From positions 1 through 56,667 of the forward strand of contig JAJZPC010000006.1 of NCBI GenBank assembly GCA_021811385.1: a DNA stretch of 56,667 bases, written 5' to 3'. Positions 32,066-39,550 of this stretch are shown in pieces. Each line of letters begins with the position of its first letter. Position 1 is the stretch's first letter. The translations under genes were made by a program, and so were the position numbers. This DNA comes from Deltaproteobacteria bacterium (GTDB taxonomy: Bacteria; Desulfobacterota; Desulfobulbia; Desulfobulbales; Desulfurivibrionaceae). The notes below the pieces were generated by a model. It saw nothing but the letters and a program-made list of their open reading frames with translations. It searched no databases and was not told the origin of the DNA.

Positions 32066-33093
32066 ATCGCCTTCCTCTGCCGTCTGCGAAAGAGCACGCA
32101 GAAAAACGGGCCGCCGATCAGGGCGGTGAGCACGCCGATGGGCACCTCCACCGGCAGCACCGCCCGGGTCACGGTATCGGCCACCAGCAAAAGCAGGGCT
32201 CCGGCCAGGACGGAAACCGGCAGCAGCTTCCGGTTGTCCGGCCCCACCAGAAAACGCATGAGATGCGGAACAATGAGCCCGATAAAACCGATGATCCCGG
32301 AAACCGAGACGCAGACCGCCGTCACCAGGGAGGCGGACAGGAGCAGAATCCAGCGCACCCTGGTGCTTTCAACACCCAGGGTATCCGCCGACCGGTTGCC
32401 CAGGCTGAGGATATTGAGATCCCTGGCGTAAAAAAGGGAGAGCAGCAGACCGCAGAGCAGAGCCACCGTCACCACCCCCACATCCAGCCAAGTGCGGGAA
32501 GCGAAGCTGCCCATGAGCCAGAAGATGATCACCGCCACCTGCTCGTCGGCAAGATACTTCAAAAAGCTGATCCCGGCCGCCAGGATCGCCCCGACGATAA
32601 CGCCGGAGAGGATCAGGGTGTTGGCCGAGATCTGCCCGTTGAAGCTGGAAAGGTAGAGCACCACCAGCAGGGTGAGGGCCGCGCCGGTAAAGGCGAAAAG
32701 CGGCACGGAAAAATTCCCCATCATGCTCAGGTTGGCCACCAGGGCCAGGGCCGCGCCAAAGGCCGCGCCGGAAGAGACCCCGAGGGTGTACGGATCGGCC
32801 AGCGGGTTGAGCAGAATGCCCTGGTAGATGACGCCGCTCATGGCAAGGCCGCCGCCCACCAGAGTGGCGGTGAGGATCCGGGGCAAGCGGACATCAAAAA
32901 CCACAAAGGGGATCACCGGGTCGATCCCCGCCAGCAGCGCGGGATTGGAGGTTATCCTGGCCGCGATCACCCGAAGGATATCACCGCCGGGCACGACGAT
33001 ATGGCCCATGCCGGTGGCATAAACGATGGCCCCGAAGGTGGCTGCCGCCAGGGACAGGGTCAGCAGCCATATGGTGTATCCGCTTTGCCTCAT
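32062..33093 (-). CDS. btuC: Cobalamin-type ABC transporter permease (FecCD family)
   Basis: This 343-residue protein has about ten helices with the family motifs RLPRILTATLVGGGLAMSG, NPLADPYTLGVSSGAAFGA and the ATPase-contact GIIGFIGLIVPHLMRFLVGPD. It imports a corrinoid, or possibly a ferric chelate. Placement between cbiK and btuD/btuF under a cobalamin riboswitch supports corrinoid uptake. It starts six bases after the cbiK stop. Confidence 0.9.
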   Translation of the reverse strand: MRQSGYTIWLLTLSLAAATFGAIVYATGMGHIVVPGGDILRVIAARITSNPALLAGIDPVIPFVVFDVRLPRILTATLVGGGLAMSGVIYQGILLNPLADPYTLGVSSGAAFGAALALVANLSMMGNFSVPLFAFTGAALTLLVVLYLSSFNGQISANTLILSGVIVGAILAAGISFLKYLADEQVAVIIFWLMGSFASRTWLDVGVVTVALLCGLLLSLFYARDLNILSLGNRSADTLGVESTRVRWILLLSASLVTAVCVSVSGIIGFIGLIVPHLMRFLVGPDNRKLLPVSVLAGALLLLVADTVTRAVLPVEVPIGVLTALIGGPFFCVLFRRRQRKAI

Positions 33094-33099
33094 TGGTTT

Positions 33100-34077
33100 T
33101 CAAATACCTTCATCGCTCATGGCGTCCTTGATATGTTGGGAAAAAATCGTGGCAAAGGCATCGGATTCTCCCAGGCCGACAAGGGAAGCAGCCACGTTGA
33201 TCCCGCGCGCCTCAAGCAGGCTTTTCAGGGAATCCGGCTCAGGTCCGGCCATGTCGTTCTTGGCATGGTCTCCGGCCACGGTCATGAAGGGCTTGAGCAG
33301 CACCTTCCCGGTCTTGTCCGCGGCCAGCTCTTCGAAAAGACGGGCGTTGTCCGGAAAGCCCTCGACCATGGTAACATAGATGCGCACCCCGGGATACCGC
33401 TTGCGCATCACCTGTTCGAACTCCAGGTAGACCCCGGTGGAATAATGCTCATTGCCGTGGGCAAAATAGACCAGCGCCCGCCCACCCTTTTTGGCCATCT
33501 CCACGTCCGGAGCCAAAAGGGCCGCCACCTGCTCGATATCGTGGCGGTATTCGTGCTCGATGCCGTGGGTTCCCAGGGCAGGCCGCCCGATCAGGATCTT
33601 CTTGAACGGCATATTCCGTTTTTTCACGGTCTTGATGGCGTTCAACCCCTGCACATAGGAGGCCAGATCGGCAAACTCCTCCCCGCTCGAGATATGGGTC
33701 GGCTGGACAACGATGTAACCGTACCCTTCGTCCTGCAGGTCGGCGATGGCGGCCAGGGGCCCCTTGACATTGATGATCTCAGCGGGCACCTCGGGATGTT
33801 GTGCCGCATAGGCGGGATCCTTGCGCCGCTCCTGCCAGATCCTCCGGATGATGTTCGAGGTGAAGGCCAATCGCACCGGGATGCCGGGCAAATCCTTCTG
33901 GATCTGCTCCCGGATATTGAGGATGCCGGGCAATCCACTCTCATGGCTGGTGCCGAACACCGCCAGCACCACCGCCTTTTTCTCCGCCGGGGCCGCCTGG
34001 ACATTCACGGCGCCAAGCGTCAGAAACAGGGCAACCAGCAACCAAACAGCATTGTGTGACATTTTTCTCAAACGCAT
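33100..34077 (-). CDS. cbiK: Exported sirohydrochlorin cobaltochelatase
   Basis: This 325-residue CbiK-family chelatase has a signal peptide (residues about 1-29, ending VNVQA-AP) and the conserved AVFGTSHESG, IVVQPTHISSGEEF and YFAHGNEHYSTG motifs, the last with metal-binding His residues. It resembles the periplasmic CbiK of Desulfovibrio, which inserts cobalt or iron and may have a transport role. The ATG at 34077 is preferred because GGAGAAG precedes it; an in-frame ATG at 34089 has a poorer ribosome site. A cobalamin riboswitch lies upstream. A periplasmic chelatase leaves open how cobalt enters the cytoplasmic pathway. Confidence 0.9.
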   Translation of the reverse strand: MRLRKMSHNAVWLLVALFLTLGAVNVQAAPAEKKAVVLAVFGTSHESGLPGILNIREQIQKDLPGIPVRLAFTSNIIRRIWQERRKDPAYAAQHPEVPAEIINVKGPLAAIADLQDEGYGYIVVQPTHISSGEEFADLASYVQGLNAIKTVKKRNMPFKKILIGRPALGTHGIEHEYRHDIEQVAALLAPDVEMAKKGGRALVYFAHGNEHYSTGVYLEFEQVMRKRYPGVRIYVTMVEGFPDNARLFEELAADKTGKVLLKPFMTVAGDHAKNDMAGPEPDSLKSLLEARGINVAASLVGLGESDAFATIFSQHIKDAMSDEGI

Positions 34078-34198
34078 CTTCTTCTCCATCTTTTAAAAGG
34101 TTGATAAGTTCCCTTCAAAAAAAGACGGTACCCCCCTGCGAATTCTGCGTAACGCGCAAGGCCGGAAACCTTTCCTCGAAGGTTGCAGCAAAAAAAAT

Positions 34199-34375
34199 CA
34201 ACGAGGCAGGTCTCCTGACTTTTCCCAAAACCGGTTCGCCTTCCCACCCCACAACAGGGGGCAGTGGCTTGAGAACCGGCGTTCCTGCTTCGCATTGGAA
34301 GCAGGAGGAAATTACAGTGGCGGGACCGTTCCCGATTTGCACGGGATTCCCTTTTAAGCCCAATGGGCGCCTTAT
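34199..34375 (-). ncRNA. Cobalamin riboswitch upstream of cbiK
   Basis: On the minus strand the leader contains GGGAATCCCGTGCAAATCGG, then the core CCGCCACTGTAA and finally AGTCAGGAGACCTGCCT, the three conserved blocks of the AdoCbl-type aptamer in correct order. It lies about 110 bases before the cbiK start. That gap has an AACCTT/AAGGTT hairpin and a T-run but no clean terminator, so the output mechanism is uncertain. Confidence 0.93.
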
Positions 34376-34449
34376 TGACAACACACATGTGGTTTCTACA
34401 AAAACCGGCGATTCACCTCGCACAAGACCGAAAAACATCCGGATTCAAT

Positions 34450-35424
34450 CTACCCAAGGGTCATGAAATAATAGACCAGCCCAACGGCAACCACCGACCC
34501 CATGCGCAATACCTGACTGACCCCCACAAGCTCAAGGGCAAGGCGCGGGGAAAAGATTCCCACATAGTACGGGAACTGATGCCGCACCGCCCGGATCGGG
34601 GTGGAAAGGATATTGCCGACCAAGAGAGCGAGAACCACCTCTTTGTAGCTGAGGCTGTTATCCGCCAGCAAGGCTCCTGCCGCAGCCAGACCGGCGGAAA
34701 ATTCCACGGTGACATGGGCCATGACAATGCCGAGGCTTTGCGGCTGGAGCCAGGCCAGAAACCAGGCCTTGGTGGCAAACAACTGCTCCAGCCAGACAAA
34801 CACCCCATGCTTGCCCAAAAAATAGAACAGGATGTACACGGGCACGGTGAAATAGAGGAGTCCCTTGATCCTTTTGCGAAATCTTTTGATGCTTTTATCC
34901 AGGGCCTGACGCCAGCCGGTTTTTTCCCGGATCAAGCCCGCGATCTCAGCGTGCGCAGCCTGGAGAGGAGAGAGCAGCAACCTGCCTCCGATCACCACCA
35001 GCACGGTTTGCAGCACTGCCGCGCTAAAGGTCAGCGCCAGGTAGAGCAGGGCCGCCATTTTAATGAGCGGCGCGGTGAGGAAGAAAACCGTGGGCAGATG
35101 GAGAAAAAAACGGGGCAAGCCGTTGAAGAGATTGGCAAGCACCAACTCGCGCTTGCTCAGCTGCCCCTTGTCATAGGCCTCGGCCAGCATGGTATTCGCG
35201 GTAACCCCGGAGAAGAACGCCATGGAAAAGCTGGCCCCGGAGGTGGGGGAGAGTCTGCCCAAGCGCACCAAGGGGTGGGTCAGGGAGGCCAGCCGGTGTG
35301 TCCAGTTAAGGGCCTCGATGAAATTGGCGACGATAAGCCCCACGGACATCCAGAAGAGAATCTTGGCCAACGGCCAGAGCAGATGCGCCCAGAGGGTGGT
35401 GATAAGATGCAGTTCCTGCGGCAT
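34450..35424 (-). CDS. Nucleoside-recognition (Gate) domain membrane protein, B12-regulated
   Basis: This 324-residue membrane protein has about eight helices and the nucleoside-recognition motifs FSMAFFSGVTANTMLAEAY and LANLFNGLPRFFLHLP, with a second repeat near AHVTVEFSAGLAAAGALL. Members of this class often lie beside cobalamin genes and are suspected to move a corrinoid precursor, nucleoside-like compound or cobalt; none of that is proven here. Its own cobalamin riboswitch and terminator directly precede it. The ATG follows the terminator T-tract with no separate ribosome site. Confidence 0.82.
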   Translation of the reverse strand: MPQELHLITTLWAHLLWPLAKILFWMSVGLIVANFIEALNWTHRLASLTHPLVRLGRLSPTSGASFSMAFFSGVTANTMLAEAYDKGQLSKRELVLANLFNGLPRFFLHLPTVFFLTAPLIKMAALLYLALTFSAAVLQTVLVVIGGRLLLSPLQAAHAEIAGLIREKTGWRQALDKSIKRFRKRIKGLLYFTVPVYILFYFLGKHGVFVWLEQLFATKAWFLAWLQPQSLGIVMAHVTVEFSAGLAAAGALLADNSLSYKEVVLALLVGNILSTPIRAVRHQFPYYVGIFSPRLALELVGVSQVLRMGSVVAVGLVYYFMTLG

Positions 35425-35459
35425 AAAAAAAACCCCGGACCGATTTTCTCGATCCGGGG
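35425..35459 (-). terminator. Riboswitch-controlled intrinsic terminator abutting the start codon
   Basis: In minus-strand sense CCCCGGA pairs with TCCGGGG (35453-35459 with 35433-35439), with an inner CGA/TCG extension, followed by eight T residues (35432-35425) that run straight into the ATG at 35424. The 3' arm also contains the only G-rich sequence able to act as a ribosome site. Confidence 0.82.
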
Positions 35460-35530
35460 AGGCCCTGTTTCATCCACGGCAGATCATCACATAATCACTT
35501 GTCCACGGCGATCATGCGGCATAATGTTTC

Positions 35531-35683
35531 AAGGCAGGTCTTCTGACTTCCGGTTCATCCTTGTCTCGCGCCTTCCCATTTGAAAAAACAGTGGCGTGAT
35601 TGCGAAACGCGTCCCCGGTTACAGCGGCGGGCCCGTCCCCGATTTGCACGGGGTTCCCTTTCAAGCTCTCAAAGGAGCACCTT
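35531..35683 (-). ncRNA. Cobalamin riboswitch upstream of the nucleoside-recognition membrane protein
   Basis: The minus strand shows GGGAACCCCGTGCAAATCGG, a slightly variant core CCGCCGCTGTAA and the 3' block AGTCAGAAGACCTGCCTT. The order and spacing match an AdoCbl-type aptamer. An intrinsic terminator follows before the gene, so ligand binding should stop transcription. Confidence 0.93.
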
Positions 35684-35692
35684 GGAAATCGT

Positions 35693-35721
35693 TATCTAGC
35701 ATATTTAACGAAACTTTGCCA
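35693..35721 (-). promoter_or_regulatory. Extended -10 promoter of the riboswitch leader
   Basis: On the minus strand TGCTAGATA gives an extended -10 (TAGATA at 35698-35693), with a weak TGGCAA 17 bases upstream. The predicted start, about 35686, falls directly at the 5' end of the aptamer. Confidence 0.5.
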
Positions 35722-35864
35722 CCATTCTTCTTTCGGTCCGGAGGCCAAAACAATCCACCCGCATACCCCAAGACTTTCTCTGGCAAAATTTTCCCCTTTC
35801 GCCTACATTCGTATGCATGGGTTTGCGCCGGTCACGGCGCCGTTTTCAATACCGGAGAAATTAC

Positions 35865-36443
35865 ATGGAAACATTCGAACAACTTCTTGAAAAATCGACC
35901 AAAATACATGGTCACATCTGCGCGGGCCAGGTTATCGGGGTGCGCATGTCCATGATCGGCCTGCGGGAGATCGGCATCGATGATCCCAAGGCGCAGCGCA
36001 AGGATTTCTATGTGCTGGTGGAGATCGACCGCTGCGCCACCGACGCCATCCAAACCGTCACCGGCTGTTCCCTGGGCAAACGCTCCCTCAAATGGCTCGA
36101 CTACGGGATCATGGCCGCCACCTTTGTCAATCTCAAGACCGGCAAGGCCGTGCGCATTACGGCCCTTGAGGAATCACGGGAGACCTCGAAAAAATACTGC
36201 CCGGAGATCGGCGACAAGTACAAGCAGCAACTGGAGGCCTACCGGATCATGCCCGAGGCGGAGCTCTTTAAGGTGCAACCGGTCAAAGTCGCCGTGCCCG
36301 AAGAGGACATGCCCGGCCGGCCCAAGCGGCGGGTGCAATGCGAACGTTGCGGCGACTGGGTGCAGGATTGCCGCGAGGTGATGCAGGATGGCAAACCACT
36401 CTGCAAGCCCTGCGCGCATGGCCGTTATTACGAAATCATCTGA
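35865..36443 (+). CDS. FmdE-family protein with C-terminal zinc ribbon
   Basis: This 192-residue protein has the FmdE core: KIHGHICAGQVIGVRMSM near residue 12, EIDRCATDAIQTVTGCSLGKRSL and a Thr/Val-rich sheet. It ends with a zinc ribbon CERCGDW...CKPCAHG (about 165-187). FmdE-like proteins occur beside molybdenum or tungsten enzymes and their cofactor genes, but their reaction is unsettled. The ATG at 35865 follows GGAG by 7 bases. The downstream MoeA-like gene supports a molybdopterin role. It is divergent from the B12 leader. Confidence 0.85.
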   Translation: METFEQLLEKSTKIHGHICAGQVIGVRMSMIGLREIGIDDPKAQRKDFYVLVEIDRCATDAIQTVTGCSLGKRSLKWLDYGIMAATFVNLKTGKAVRITALEESRETSKKYCPEIGDKYKQQLEAYRIMPEAELFKVQPVKVAVPEEDMPGRPKRRVQCERCGDWVQDCREVMQDGKPLCKPCAHGRYYEII

Positions 36444-36470
36444 GCCTGCGAGAGGCAATTGGAGCACAGC

Positions 36471-37496
36471 ATGACTAAAACAATCCCGGTTGAGCAGGCC
36501 GTCGGCATGGTCCTGCCCCACGACATCACGGAAATCCGCACCGAGGAGTTTAAGGGCCGCGCCTTCAAGAAAGGGCATATCATCAAGGCGGAGGATATCG
36601 AACGGTTGAAGCGGCTGGGCAAGGACAACATCTATGTTTTGGAGCTTAAGCCCGACGACATCCATGAAAACGAGGCGGCCGAACTGATGGCGAAAGCACT
36701 GGCCGGACCGGGCACCTCGGTGTCCGGGGAGCCGGTGGAAGGCAAGCTCAACATCGTCGCGGCCCACGACGGGCTGCTCAAGGTCGATGTCGAGGCGCTG
36801 TACCGATTCAACCTGCTGGGCGAGGTGATGTGCGCCACCCTGCACAACAACACCCCGGTCAAGAAGGGCGAACAGCTGGCCGGAACCAGGCTCATCCCCC
36901 TGGTGTCCAAAAGAGGGATCGTCAACAATGCCGTTGCCATCGCCCAAAAAGCCGGGGGAATCATCAAGGTTGCCCAACTGAAACAGGCTCGGGCCGGGCT
37001 GATCATCACCGGCAACGAGGTCTTTCACGGCCGGATCAAGGATGCCTTTGAGCCGGTGCTGCGCAAGAAACTGGAACGGCTCGGCTCGGAAGTGGTTGCA
37101 GTCCGCTTCGCCCCGGATAATATCGAGACCATTGCCGCGGAGATCAAGGCTTGCCTGGATGCGGGGGCGGATCTCATCGTCACCAGCGGCGGCATGTCCG
37201 TGGACCCGGATGACGTTACCAGGCAGGGCATTGCCAGGGCCGGTGCCGAGGACATCGTCTACGGCACCCCGGTTCTGCCCGGGGCCATGTTTCTGGTGGG
37301 CTATATCGGAGCGGTGCCGGTGCTGGGGTTGCCTGCCTGCGGCATGTTCCACAAGATCACCGTCTTCGACCTGATCCTGCCCAGGGTGCTGTGCGGCGAA
37401 AAGATCACCCGGCATGACATGGCCCTGTTGGGGCATGGCGGCCTATGCCGGCAGTGCAGGACCTGTGTGTATCCCATCTGCGGCTTCGGCAAGTAG
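36471..37496 (+). CDS. MoeA/MogA-like molybdopterin-binding protein
   Basis: This 341-residue protein has an N-terminal region (KTIPVEQAVGMVLPHDITEI, FKKGHIIKAEDIERL) followed by a molybdopterin-binding domain from about residue 165: LIITGNEVFHGRIKD, DLIVTSGGMSVDPDD and VLGLPACGMFHK. It ends with a cysteine motif LCRQCRTCVYPICGFG. MoeA-like proteins insert Mo or W into molybdopterin. The Cys-rich tail is unusual and may bind metal. ATG 36471 is preferred, with GGAG 6 bases upstream. It follows the FmdE gene by 27 bases. Confidence 0.85.
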   Translation: MTKTIPVEQAVGMVLPHDITEIRTEEFKGRAFKKGHIIKAEDIERLKRLGKDNIYVLELKPDDIHENEAAELMAKALAGPGTSVSGEPVEGKLNIVAAHDGLLKVDVEALYRFNLLGEVMCATLHNNTPVKKGEQLAGTRLIPLVSKRGIVNNAVAIAQKAGGIIKVAQLKQARAGLIITGNEVFHGRIKDAFEPVLRKKLERLGSEVVAVRFAPDNIETIAAEIKACLDAGADLIVTSGGMSVDPDDVTRQGIARAGAEDIVYGTPVLPGAMFLVGYIGAVPVLGLPACGMFHKITVFDLILPRVLCGEKITRHDMALLGHGGLCRQCRTCVYPICGFGK

Positions 37497-37497
37497 T

Positions 37498-37634
37498 TAA
37501 CTGTAGCAGCACCGCATCTGCTTCGCAGTCTCGCTTACTCGCTTAGCTGTCATCGGCCTGCTCGTGTGCAACAGCACACTTCGCAGACCTCTTCCGCGCA
37601 TCTGCGACACTTCTGCGACACTGCTGAACAGTTA
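37498..37634. other. Structured intergenic region with near-terminal inverted repeats
   Basis: TAACTGTAGCAG (37498-37509) is complementary, with two unpaired bases, to CTGCTGAACAGTTA (37621-37634). Inside are a GTGTGC-AACA-GCACAC hairpin and a TCTGCGACACT tandem pair. It lies between convergent genes. It could be a termination region, a small mobile repeat or an RNA; nothing decides between these. Confidence 0.4.
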
Positions 37635-37655
37635 CAATCTCAAGTCAGAGGATTT

Positions 37656-38078
37656 TCATTCCGAAACCTTTGAAACCTTGCCGCGCATCGCCTTCACCCT
37701 GCCCCGCTTCTCCTTGCCTTCCAACCGTTTTTCCTTGGAACCGCGGGAGGGTTTGGTGGGCCTGCGCTTGCGTTCCTGCTTGACCGCGCCCCGAATGAGT
37801 TCCCGCAGCCGTTCCAGGGCATCGGCCCGGTTCTTTTCCAGACTGCGAAACTGCTGCGCCTTGATGACGATCTCGCCCTCTTTGGTGATGCGCTGATCGC
37901 TTAATCCCAGCAGCCTCTCCTTGTAAAAATCCGGCAGCGACGAGGCGCGGATATCAAAGCGCAGGTGCACGGCCGAGGAGACCTTGTTGACATTCTGCCC
38001 TCCGGATCCCTGGGCGCGGATGGCGGTGATCTCTATCTCGTTTTCCGGAATGACGATGGTGGTTGAGATCTGTAGCAT
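37656..38078 (-). CDS. arfB: Ribosome-rescue peptidyl-tRNA hydrolase
   Basis: This 140-residue protein contains the release-factor GGQ motif in IRAQGSGGQNVNKVSSAVHL (about residue 20) and a basic C-terminal tail (QERKRRPTKPSRGSKEKRLEGKEKR split across residues 100-130). The GGQ domain hydrolyses peptidyl-tRNA while the tail enters the empty mRNA channel of stalled ribosomes. The absence of codon-recognition domains separates it from RF1/RF2. It starts 18 bases after the stop of the upstream regulator gene. Confidence 0.92.
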   Translation of the reverse strand: MLQISTTIVIPENEIEITAIRAQGSGGQNVNKVSSAVHLRFDIRASSLPDFYKERLLGLSDQRITKEGEIVIKAQQFRSLEKNRADALERLRELIRGAVKQERKRRPTKPSRGSKEKRLEGKEKRGRVKAMRGKVSKVSE

Positions 38079-38096
38079 GGTTTCGCCTTTGCCTGT

Positions 38097-39524
38097 TCAA
38101 GAATCATGGTGGCGAAAGCTGTTCGCCTGGATGGCGGTGCGCCGCATGATCTTTTGTAATGCCGCCCTGGTCAGGCCGGAGATCTCCGCAGCCCGGCTTA
38201 CATTGCCCCCGGTATCCTGCAGCAACCGCACCACATACTGACTCGTGAATTTCTGCAGCAGATCCTCCTTAGCCTCCTTGTAAGCCGGCACACTTTCGTT
38301 TCCGGACGGCATCGAGAGCCAAGAAGCGGTTTCATCAGGAAACTCTGAAGGAATAAGGGCCTGAAGATCTTTGGCCGAGATGACGGAATCGGCACTGAAC
38401 AGCACGGCCTGCCGAACCACATTCTGCAACTCCCGAACATTGCCCGGCCACGCTCTTCCCATGAGGGCGGTTATGGCATCCGCGGAAAAATGCTTCCCGC
38501 CGATGCCGAGTTCACAGCAAACCTGCCGGCAGAAATGATCCACCAACAGGGGAATGTCCCCCCTGATCTGCATCAGTCGGGGAGGGGTGAGAGCCACCAC
38601 GTTCAGCCGGTAAAAAAGATCCTCGCGGAAAGAACGATCGATGATCTTTTTCTCAAGATCCTGGTTGGTGATGGCGATGATCCGGACGTTGATCCTGCGG
38701 GTTCTGGTGTCCCCCAGAGGCTTTATCTCCTGTTCCTGCAAGACACGGAGCAGTTTGGTCTGAACCGAAACCGGAATATCGCCGATCTCGTCCAGACACA
38801 GGCTCCCGCCGTCCGCCTCCACGAAAAGCCCGGGATAATCGCGCTCCGCCCCTGTGAAAGCGCCGCGCCTATGGCCGAACAACTCGCTCTCCAGCAGGTG
38901 TTCCGGAATGGCCGGACAATTGACCATGATCAGGGGACGGTTGCGCCGTTTACTCAGGCTGTGCACCGCCCTGGCCGCAAGCTCCTTGCCCGTGCCGGAT
39001 TCGCCGCGGATCAGCACCGTGTAATCGGACAGGGCCACGGTTTTGAGGCGCTCGCAAAATTGGCTCATCGCCGGGCTCCGGCCGATAAAGGAGGCAAAGG
39101 CCTCCTTCTGACAGACCTGTTCCTTCAGGGTAACATTCTCCCGGACCAACCGGTTTCTTTCCAGCCCCTTGTGGATCACCCGCAGAATGGTGTCCTTGTC
39201 GAAGGGCTTGGTGATAAAATCGTAGGCCCCCTTCTTGATGGCGTCAACCGCCAGATCAATGCTGGCAAAGGCGGTCATCATGACCACGGAGAGTTCCGGA
39301 TCCCTGGCCCGCAGCTTCTCAAGCAGGGCGATGCCGTTCATCTCCGGCATCATCACGTCAAGCAGAGCGAGGTCAAAGGATTGTTCGGCCATCAACCGCA
39401 GGGCCTCGTTGGCCCTGGTGGCGGTGACCACCTCAAGCCCCGCGATATTGCGCTCAATGGTTCTTTGCAGACCGGTGAGCATGTCTTCTTCGTCATCAAC
39501 GATCAAAAGCCGTTCAAACGGCAT
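38097..39524 (-). CDS. NtrC-family sigma-54-dependent response regulator
   Basis: This 475-residue protein has a receiver domain (1-120; LLIVDDEED, phospho-Asp in LLDVMMPEMNG, KPF), an AAA+ domain with Walker A GESGTGKE, intact GAFTGA (GHRRGAFTGAE, about residue 220) and Walker B GSLCLDEIGD, and a Fis-type helix-turn-helix (GGNVSRAAEISGLTRAALQK). The intact GAFTGA means it should activate sigma-54 polymerase. ATG 39524 has GGGAGG 8 bases upstream; an ATG at 39554 overlapping the kinase stop is possible. Its partner is the upstream haem-sensor kinase, and its target is probably the promoter at 42336-42350. Confidence 0.92.
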   Translation of the reverse strand: MPFERLLIVDDEEDMLTGLQRTIERNIAGLEVVTATRANEALRLMAEQSFDLALLDVMMPEMNGIALLEKLRARDPELSVVMMTAFASIDLAVDAIKKGAYDFITKPFDKDTILRVIHKGLERNRLVRENVTLKEQVCQKEAFASFIGRSPAMSQFCERLKTVALSDYTVLIRGESGTGKELAARAVHSLSKRRNRPLIMVNCPAIPEHLLESELFGHRRGAFTGAERDYPGLFVEADGGSLCLDEIGDIPVSVQTKLLRVLQEQEIKPLGDTRTRRINVRIIAITNQDLEKKIIDRSFREDLFYRLNVVALTPPRLMQIRGDIPLLVDHFCRQVCCELGIGGKHFSADAITALMGRAWPGNVRELQNVVRQAVLFSADSVISAKDLQALIPSEFPDETASWLSMPSGNESVPAYKEAKEDLLQKFTSQYVVRLLQDTGGNVSRAAEISGLTRAALQKIMRRTAIQANSFRHHDS

Positions 39525-39550
39525 AGGCCCTGCCTCCCGCCCTGTTGTTT

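Noticed and set aside
32263-34059. A 598-residue open frame on the plus strand opposite btuC and cbiK
   Set aside because: It is a high-GC antisense shadow with low-complexity Gly/His/Gln-rich translation and no family resemblance; the opposite strand encodes well-conserved proteins.
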